DNA from: Pelodera strongyloides
Lineage: Eukaryota; Nematoda; Chromadorea; Rhabditida; Rhabditidae
Assembly: GCA_036852015.1 (NCBI GenBank)
Contig: JAANDG010000532.1
Span: 1 to 64,000 of the forward strand
Direction: 5' to 3'
DNA length: 64,000 bases
The notes beneath the pieces were generated by a model. It saw only the letters and a program-made list of their open reading frames with translations. It did not search any database and had not been told where the DNA came from. Every line of letters starts with the position of its first letter. The stretch's first letter is position 1. A program made the position numbers and the translations under genes. This document shows positions 56,644-64,000 of the stretch, in pieces.

Positions 56644-57695
56644 TTTATCGTGAAAAAGTGCTCTGTTTTAGGTAGGTGTTTTTGGCTCTTCTCGCCATCA
56701 TTACAATGAAGTACTTAGCTAATTATCAGAAAATTTAGCGGCGACAAAAAGAGACCAATTCGGTTGTGGGCTGCATCTACAAAAAGTGAAAAATTCATTA
56801 TGTTAATATTTAACTATTTTATGAAAATGACCAGTCGGTCTCTTCCGACTGCAAGAATCGGCCTTCGGCCGATTGTTACCCTACTACTTAAATTTCCTAT
56901 GATACTATGATTCTTTACTTTTATTTGCTAATTATTTATTTATATCCAACGGGGACCAAAAATTGCGGCGCTCCATTTGTCTGCTGGTTCACGTAAACTT
57001 TTGAAATGTATTGCGAACTATGGAAGTATACATAAAGAGAATTGAGCAAGTGGACAATTTAAAGAAGGAAGTGTAATTTTTTGAAGCTGTACGGTACTAC
57101 TCCTTTTGTGGCATACCAATATATAAATGCCTATTGTCAGTCTCACATAACAATGTAGATCACAACACGACAAATACGTAACATATCTGAAAAGGGTCTC
57201 GCTTAGTGAAATATATTTCATAGATCATTTTCATTCGCATAGTTTGTTTTCTATTCACTGAACAGACATGTTTTTATTTAACTTCTACACCTGTGTGACT
57301 GCTCAAATAGTAGCCTCCAAGTTTGAGTAGTGCTAAAAACTATACGTCTATCGTTACACTTTTCTCCAGCCGCAATTTTTGGCTCCCCGTTGGATAGAAA
57401 TAAATAATTAGCAAATAAAAGTAAAGAATCATAGTATCATAGGAAATTTAAGTAGTAGGGTAACAATCGGCCGAAGGCCGATTCTTGCAGTCGGAAGAGA
57501 CCGACTGGTCATTTTCATAAAATAGTTAAATATTAACATAATGAATTTTTCACTTTTTGTAGATGCAGCCCACAACCGAATTGGTCTCTTTTTGTCGCCG
57601 CTAAATTTTCTGATAATTAGCTAAGTACTTCATTGTAATGATGGCGAGAAGAGCCAAAAACACCTACCTAAAACAGAGCACTTTTTCACGATAAA
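56644..57695. repeat. 1.05-kb inverted repeat with 325-bp arms
   Basis: The left arm 56644-56968 and right arm 57370-57695 are reverse complements with only a few changes. The 401-base centre is not repeated. Inside each arm is a smaller hairpin, CAGTCGGTCTCTTCCGACTG, plus CGGCCTTCGGCCG. No open frame resembles a transposase. Confidence 0.95.
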
Positions 57696-57973
57696 TGGAT
57701 TTTTGTTTTGACACCGAACAGCGAACTGTGAGTCGAATGTCGAGTAGGCATAGTTCCAAGTTCCAAGTGCATATCAATGAACTCCAATTGATTATGGCTT
57801 GAGCAGAAAGCGAATATACCATCTACGTTTTTCTTCAGATATATCACCTGGATTTGCTCGAAGTACCAGGCAATCCCACGAAAAATCGTGTCCTTTCGCA
57901 CTCAATGGAACTTTATAAATAATTGAGAGTTCGATCTTGATATAAATTATCTTTTTTTTACCATTTTCGTAAA

Positions 57974-58065
57974 ACACACACACACGCATACATGCACGTA
58001 CACACACACACCACACGCACACACACACATACACACACACGCGCGCGCGCGTGCGCGCACACACA
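57974..58065. repeat. (CA)n-(CG)n microsatellite
   Basis: CACACA tracts enclosing CGCGCGCGCGCGTGCGCGC, alternating purine-pyrimidine sequence of about 90 bases. Confidence 0.9.
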
Positions 58066-58380
58066 AAGACAATTACAAATTGCGTTGGCTGCAATAAGGT
58101 AGCGCTGTTTTGTGGTGGTGGATTTTAACTCACGCATAACCAGAAGAGAGCCAACTTCCATGATAAAATTCTTGCACTTTGTTCTTCAAAAATTGTATTC
58201 CCACGGCAACCAAACAACGTGCGTCTCGTTTTATAAAATAAATCATCGTGCAAATTGTGCAAAAAATAAATAATGGGGTCAAAACGGTGACAATTTTGTA
58301 TAAAAGTCACATACGGTTTCTTACATTGTAGCTACTTTTCTTCTGACTTCATGACGGCAAAAACTCCCGCACGCAAAAAC

Positions 58381-58674
58381 ATTAGCCCGTATTCTCGCAC
58401 CATTTTGGGAAAGGCATTTTGGTAGGCCATTGCCAAACCCCTCTGGTATGTCTACCAGATTGGAAATGGGACAGGCCTACCAGCGGTAGGCTCTGGGCGT
58501 GGTAGCCCCTCTGGTAGGCCTAATACATGCAACAGCCCTCCCAATCCGCTACCAATTGGGAAACCGCGACACGCGACGCGCCTCCTGCCAGTACACCAGA
58601 ATTAGCGCTTTTTCTCCCACTGGTAGGTCATTCCGAATTGGGAGGCCTACCAGTGACGCGAGAATACGGACTAA
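58381..58674. repeat. Foldback built of GGTAGGCC units
   Basis: TTAGCCCGTATTCTCGC at left and GCGAGAATACGGACTAA at right. GGTAGGCC or GGCCTACC occurs about seven times inside. Confidence 0.85.
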
Positions 58675-59002
58675 TACTACCAACCTGTAGTGTTCAATCT
58701 AACCTTCGTAAGTAGTTCACATTAGCTGTACCACTTTATACTCCAACAAGCCATGCCCCTTTTTGCAAGTCTCATCTGCAATAGCACGTCTTATTGCAAG
58801 AAGTTTGCACAACATCTGCAGAAAAGAAGAAGTTCAAGCAAAGACATTTATTCAGTTTGGTACCTTCCTTTTACACTGATTATTCGACAGAGGAATTTCC
58901 CAACTTCTTCTTTTCTACAATATCTATACATTGCTCTATTTCATCGTCTATGGTTCTGCGCGTAAATCTAATGAATGTTCAAGCTTATCCAATGCTTTCC
59001 AG

Positions 59003-62000
59003 ATGAATACTCTCCTTGGTATGCTTGCGCTCGTCGCCGTTGCGACTGCCGTCATAATTGAAGGGCCAAACCCACCAGTATACGGAGATTTCACTGAAAT
59101 TGACGAGCCCGACATTGAAATGCACAGGGTTCGTTATAAATAATAATGACTCTCTTATCACATTGATTCCCTGACGGTTTTCTGCAAGCGTTAACCTTTA
59201 AAGGGATCGGTTTACCTTAAATAGTGTCTGTTTTTTTTTGTTTTCTTTATTTTCTATAAAGGATAATAAAAATTTGGAATAAAAAAAAGTAGTGTTCTAT
59301 TTCAATACTCACGAAGATATTGGGTGATAAAGTGGTGGATTGATCGGTCCGGAATGCAAAAAGGGTACTTGTCCTGCTTTTAGGACAATTACCCTTTTTG
59401 CACTATTTAAAGTGAACCGATCCCTTTAACCCAGCGAATGAAAAACTCTGAACGTGGCCCAGATTTGGTAACCCATTCCGAAACATAGGTCGAATATACC
59501 TCCGGAGGACAATAGAGCTTTAGTTGACTAGGTCAGAGCAGACCACATGGCTCTGCTCTGTTCCCCGGAGAGTTCCTTTTGAAAATAACCCTGTTTGGTC
59601 TTATTAATGAAGTATATTTTCGAAAATAAACGCAGATTCTGATCTAACTTGTAGGATTCTTTCTACGATTTCTTTCACTTTGATTCATTGACAGTGGTAG
59701 TTTTCAGGCCAGAGCACAGCTGGCTTTCAACGATGTTGCGCAGAGCACATTCGGTCATTACTTCAATTACTTAGTCGTTGATAAGGTAAGCCGTTAGTAA
59801 CATTCAGTAATAAAGCGGAGCTTCGTATTCTTAGTTTGGAATGCTGAAGGAAAGAAGCTGTGACCGGTTTCGCAAAAACTTAACGCTGGGGTAGGTTACA
59901 TGCGTCTCCTGTTTAGCGTGTTCTCTCGGCGCCTGTAACCTACCAAGCGTTAAATTTTTGTGAAAACGGCCTCTGCTTTAAACGCTTAAATGAGGAGGCG
60001 CACGAGATCTAAGTGTACGATTTATTGCTTCTTATCGATAGATGACGGCATTTGCTTCCAAGAAAGATGCCTTACGAAGCAAAAGCTTTTAATTAGAAGG
60101 AATAAATCAGAATAATGCTCAAATTTTTATCTAAATTCTTGACCGTAGCCTGGCTTACTGCTTAAGACATCCAAAACATCCAAAAACATCTGGTGACATC
60201 TCGGACATACAGAAACATCTGAAAACATCCCGGACATCTGTAAACATCCCGTACATCCAAAATACTCTGACATCCAGTAGTAATTCAAAATAGAAGTCAT
60301 TTTTGGACATGAACTGCATTAATAATAAGACACTTTTTTACGGAGAGCATTTGGTGACGAGGTAGGCGTAGGCTAGTGATAGTTTTTCCTGGTCGGAAAC
60401 TTTCCATTTTCTTGCGATATGTCAGATAACGCGCCTCGAGCAGCTTCGACGGTCACACCAAACGGTTAACTTTAGGTAATGGTGCACTTTCTCGCATAAT
60501 TAAACGACAGTGTAATAACATCTGCCCTGGTCAGCAATGGTCGACCACGCACCATACCTTTACGAAAAGCAGACAATAACCCGAATTACCTCTTCACGAA
60601 CCAAACAAATAAAAATAACAAGAATGATCATCATCCACGCATTGAAACATGGCCAGATGTCACGGATGTTTTTTGGATGTGCTGGGTGTCTTGGATGTCT
60701 AGGGATGTTTTGGATGTCACGGATGTTTGTGGATGTCAGAGATGTTTTTGGATGTTTTAGATGTCTTAAGCAGTAAGCCCCGTAGCCTTTGTAATTGTGT
60801 GTGTCCCGAGGGTATATGGGAGACTCAAAATAAGAAAATATGGGTGCAACTATAGCTAGATACCCTCGGGACACATACAATAAGAGCCAGACCAGCCAGA
60901 TACCCTCGGAACACAAAGGCTACGGTCAAGAATTTAGATAAAATCCTGAGCATTATACTGATTTATTCCTTCTAATTAAAGGTTTTGCTTCGTAAGGCAT
61001 GTTTATTGGAAGCAAATGCCATCATCTATCGATAATAATAAAGAAATGGTACACTTAGATCTCGTGCGCCTCCTCCTTTAATCGATATCTCAGGGACAAA
61101 GAGGGTTTACTGTAAGAAGAAACTTTCTCAGTTTAAGGAAGTTTTACATAGTAGAATGCATTTATTAACAAGCTTTTTCCTTGCAGATCATCAAAGGCGA
61201 AATGCGACGCATTGCTGGTCAAATATTCCGTTATGAAGCACACTTAGTTGAAAGCGTTTGCGACCGTTCGGTACGCTTTGTGGCAATATTTGTGTTAAGC
61301 TTGGCGTTTAGGTTAGCGGAAACGCCCTCGCACCCTCGACCTACTTCGGCTTAGGCATAGGCGTAGGTACAACAAACGGACAAACACTAAACTCACACGA
61401 ATAATTATAAGGAACCATACGAAGGAGGATTTTCGCGTTGTAGCAGTGGGCTATCTGCACCGACTACGAATACTCCAACACAGACAGAACCATCAACAGT
61501 TTAAAGCGAAAACCTGCCGGTTTTTGAAACACATCGAGTACACCAGCATTCTTATGCGGCTTATGCTAATGAACATAAATAGAATAAAAAACTCGAGCTA
61601 AATTCGAGCAAATTAGCATAAATTCGTAGGAATTTAGTCCACGGTGCGTTTCAAAAACCGGTTGGTAACCGGTTAATTCAAATCCTAAAAGAATGTTCCA
61701 ATCACTGAAAAATCTAGACTTCAACTTCAAGTTTTTATATTGTTTAGAAATTTATGTACTTTGATATTAACCTGGAAAAGTGCCCACCGGCCGGTACCAA
61801 GCTGTCAGTGGTAAGTCTTACAAAACATGAAATAAATTAGCTCACTAAGACCCGCAAGATTCTTTCTACATCCATGCCAAAGGCTCCAGTAAAATAGGTT
61901 TAAAAAACATTGGCCCTTGAATGTAAGTGTATGTTTTTTTCTGACATCTACTTTGTATGAATAAAAAATTATGTCATATAGAGGACATGTCAGGGAGACG

Positions 62001-62542
62001 TTTGAACGCAGTCACGATATTTTCGCACTTTTTATTTGATTTTCATTAAATATAGGAAGTTATGAAAAAAATTCAGTATCAATACCAAGTTTCAGAAAAA
62101 GAAACTCGGTGAGAGATTTCGCTGAGAATGGGGGTTACTCGACTACAGTATAAACGCAATTGTCCGACCATGGATCATGGGTTCATTATAATATTATGAA
62201 TACCCTGCAGTTTGCCCCGGGGTATGCTGAAACTGCAGGGTATTCATTCTTGGTACAACCCGGGCAATTGCTTTCATTCACAATATATTGTTATCCAGTA
62301 ACTCCCATTCTCAGTGAGTTATCTCCCTGAGTTCGTCTCTCTTTAACTTCATATTGGTATCATATTTTCCCTCACACCTTCCTATATTAAATTAAAATCA
62401 AATAAAAATGACGAATTTATCGTGACTGCCTTCCTTTAACAGGAAGCGATTCCGAAATTCGTACTTTCAGATTTACAATGTCGAAGTTTTCGTTTTCGGT
62501 CATCAGGCAACTATAAGTCAATCCTACTCTTTGTCTCTATAA
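59003..62542 (+). CDS. Secreted cystatin-like protein, member 8
   Basis: Exons 59003-59128, 59708-59785, 61187-61270, 61748-61810 and 62471-62542 give 140 residues, introns all phase 0. ATG directly follows TTTCCAG. A signal peptide (MNTLLGMLALVAVATAV) is followed by DEPDIEMHR, ARAQLAFNDVAQSTF, NYLVVDK and RRIAG where QxVxG should be (first position R, last A-G kept). YEAHLVESVC and, 14 residues later, NLEKC form the cysteine pair; CPPAGTKLSV resembles member 3. The last exon (IYNVEVFVFG) is the shortest. Each of the four introns contains a foldback element. AATAAA at 62552 follows the stop by nine bases. Confidence 0.82.
59198..59429. repeat. TTAA-flanked foldback, AGGGATCGGTT family
   Basis: TTAA, AGGGATCGGTTTACC at left and GTGAACCGATCCCT, TTAA at right. 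An inner hairpin pairs GCAAAAAGGGTA with TACCCTTTTTGC. Intron 1 of member 8. Confidence 0.88.
59986..61081. repeat. 1.1-kb TTAA-flanked foldback with inner ACATCC repeats
   Basis: TTAA, ATGAGGAGGCGCACGAGATC at left and GATCTCGTGCGCCTCCTCCT, TTAA at right. Outer arms are about 165 bases. Inside, ACATCC/ACATCT units (60166-60290) face their complements GGATGT (60653-60770). A small hairpin CCCGAGGGTAT/ATACCCTCGGG lies at 60805-60872. Its ends match 17196-17448. Intron 2 of member 8. Confidence 0.9.
61501..61676. repeat. TTAA-flanked AGCGAAATACC foldback
   Basis: TTAA, AGCGAAAACCTGCCGG at left and CCGGTTGGTAACCGG, TTAA at right, 176 bp, in intron 3 of member 8. Confidence 0.82.
62001..62439. 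repeat. Foldback of about 440 bp, GCAGTCACGAT family
   Basis: GCAGTCACGATATTTTCG at left; ATTTATCGTGACTGCC then TTAA at right. An inner hairpin ACCCTGCAGTTT/AAACTGCAGGGT lies near 62203-62252. Intron 4 of member 8; its right end is 31 bases from the acceptor of the last exon. Confidence 0.85.
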
Positions 62543-62551
62543 ATAACAACA

Positions 62552-62557
62552 AATAAA
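62552..62557 (+). terminator. Polyadenylation signal of member 8
   Basis: AATAAA nine bases after the stop codon. Confidence 0.65.
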
Positions 62558-62651
62558 GTCTTTCTTCGCGTCAGATGTTCTGCGTCCACGTCCTCCAAAA
62601 ATACAGAAACAGTATCATTTCTAACCTATTGTAGGATACATCACAGGAAAG

Positions 62652-62808
62652 TGAAAACCCCATATCGCCCCGATTATTTTCGTAAAAACCTCGATATGGC
62701 TACGATCATTTCCCAAACCAACGGTATGACCCCGATTATTTTCCAGAAAACCCCGATATAACCCCGATCAAGAACGGATTTGATCGGGCCATATCGGGGT
62801 TTTTTTCC
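62652..62808. repeat. Foldback built of CCCCGATTATTTTC units
   Basis: GAAAACCCCATATCGCCCCG at left faces GGGCCATATCGGGGTTTTTT at right; CCCCGATTATTTTC and CCCCGATAT/CCCCGATCA recur inside. Confidence 0.8.
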
Positions 62809-63136
62809 CATGATACGTCTCAGCATATGCAATGATAAAAAAGTCATGTACTTCGAAGAATCATCAATAAATCTATATTTTCTTTAGCGATATTCGAGGG
62901 TTTTGTGCTCCCGAAAATATTGAGCAGAAACCCTCCCCATACACAGCTGGCCAAAGATGAGTTACTGTATTTCCACTCAGGATCCATTTATTGATTTGTT
63001 GACATTTTTCTCTTATTGCTCTGCCGGTTTTTGAAAGAATAATAAAGATTATGTACAAAAATTCCACGTAATGTAATGTTGATGATATGCCTTGTTCAAC
63101 ACATTTTTTTAAATTATTTTATTGGACATTGGACTA
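62809..63136. other. Unassigned sequence before the satellite
   Basis: No gene or repeat recognised on either strand. Confidence 0.5.
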
Positions 63137-64000
63137 GAGCTAACGTTTAGAAACTCGAAGCTCTATCAAAATCTTCAAAATTCTGCTATAACTGTCAGAC
63201 GCGCACATGACTTAGACGGGTAACAGGTCTTCTGCCTCAGAATCCACAACGTCAAAAATAAGTCGTCGTGCAAACTTCATCGTAACGCCAAATTAATGAT
63301 GCAAATGAAGTTCAATGCTGATGAGAGACGCGCATTTACCTTATCGGGCAACGGGCCATCTGCTTCAGAATCTACGACGTCAAAAATAAGTCGTCGTGCA
63401 AACTTCATCGTAACGCCAAAGTAATGATGCAAATGAAGTTCAATGATGATGTCCGACGCTCATTTAACTTAGACGGGCAACGGGCCTTCTGCTTCAGAAT
63501 CTACGACGTCAAAAATAAGTTGACGTGCAAACTTCATCGTAGAGCAGAAGTAACGAGGAAGATCGATTTCACTGCTGAAGTGAAGCGTGCATCAGAGGCA
63601 GATTGTCAATAATGCTTCGGTTTCAGAATCGGTGAGGTCAAAACTAAGTCAACTTGCAAATTTTATCGTAGCGCAAAAGTAACGGTGCAAACGAAGTTCC
63701 AATTTAAAGCATAGTGAACGGTGGCCGAGCTAACGTTTAGAAATCCGAAGCTCTATCAAAATCTTCAAAATTCAACTATAACTGTCAGACGCGCCCTTGA
63801 CTTAGACGGGTAACAGGTCTTCTGCTTCAGAATCTATGACCTCAAAAATAAGCCGACGTGACTTCATCGTAACGCTAAAGCAAGAGCGGAAATGAAGTCC
63901 AATGCTGATGAGAGACGCGCATTTGTTCTAGACGACCAACACGCCTTCTGCTTCAGAATCTGCGACGTCATTCGACGTGCAAAATGCTGATGCAAACGAA
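63137..64000. repeat. Satellite array, unit about 128 bp, open at the right edge
   Basis: The phrase CTTCTGCTTCAGAATC recurs near 63227, 63357, 63486, 63616, 63820 and 63946, at spacings of 126-130 bases except for one of 204, where a second module (AGCTAACGTTTAGAAA to CTATAACTGTCAGACGCG) is repeated from 63137. Open frames across it are not genes. Confidence 0.92.

Larger units (their letters stand above)
53593..59002. other. Repeat-rich spacer between members 7 and 8
   Basis: No intact gene seen in 5.4 kb. It contains a tandem duplication, a GC-rich stretch with GGCTAGGCGCAGCCTAGCCC near 54055, a T run (54269-54292), tRNA-like remains near 55105 and 55420, foldbacks at 55495, 56644 and 58381, and a CA/CG tract at 57974. 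A 143-codon frame on the minus strand (54240-54671) resembles nothing I know. LFASLI at 58762 may be a relic of a cystatin-like exon. Confidence 0.6.

Noticed and set aside
1..64000. CRISPR array or bacterial operon
   Set aside because: Spliced genes, telomeric repeat and trans-splice acceptors show a nematode nuclear genome; the direct repeats are microsatellites, minisatellites or satellite.

Overview
The window is nuclear DNA of a nematode; I cannot name the genus. Protein-coding genes are split into many short exons with GT-AG introns. Most start codons lie 0-4 bases after a TTTCAG/TTTAG-type acceptor with no upstream coding exon, the layout expected for spliced-leader trans-splicing. A run of about 13 GCCTAA units (the nematode telomere repeat TTAGGC) lies at 41.9 kb. 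The DNA is AT-rich, and introns and spacers are packed with inverted-repeat (foldback) elements.

Left part (0-30 kb): three conserved housekeeping or signalling genes on the + strand. These are the transmembrane and cytoplasmic part of a receptor-type tyrosine phosphatase with an intact D1 and an unusual D2 (270-7917, ectodomain off the left edge), an ABCD4-like half ABC transporter (11505-19125, 612 residues) and an epsin (20528-29251, 665 residues). All three exon models were phased by hand and keep reading frame throughout.

Middle and right part (31-63 kb): a cluster of eight paralogous small secreted proteins of the cystatin superfamily. Seven are on the + strand and one is inverted (34800-36297, minus). 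The complete members have a signal-peptide exon, an exon of 78-84 bases, an exon of 84-129 bases, an exon of 48-63 bases and a variable last exon. Every intron falls between codons (phase 0), and two cysteines are always 14 residues apart. One member keeps the classical QxVxG inhibitor loop (QIVAG); the others have drifted. One copy (52.6-53.6 kb) looks truncated and another (45.5-48.4 kb) appears to end inside a transposon.

Repeats: many foldback elements of 150-1100 bp end in TTAA on both sides. A family with AGCGAAATACC ends has more than ten copies. They sit mostly in introns, and in two genes the element edge itself seems to serve as the 3' splice site. A second class of foldbacks carries a short unit repeated in one half and its complement in the other. 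There are also tRNA-derived SINE-like copies and a satellite array of about 128 bp running off the right edge.

All calls come from reading the sequence by eye. No alignment or database search was run.
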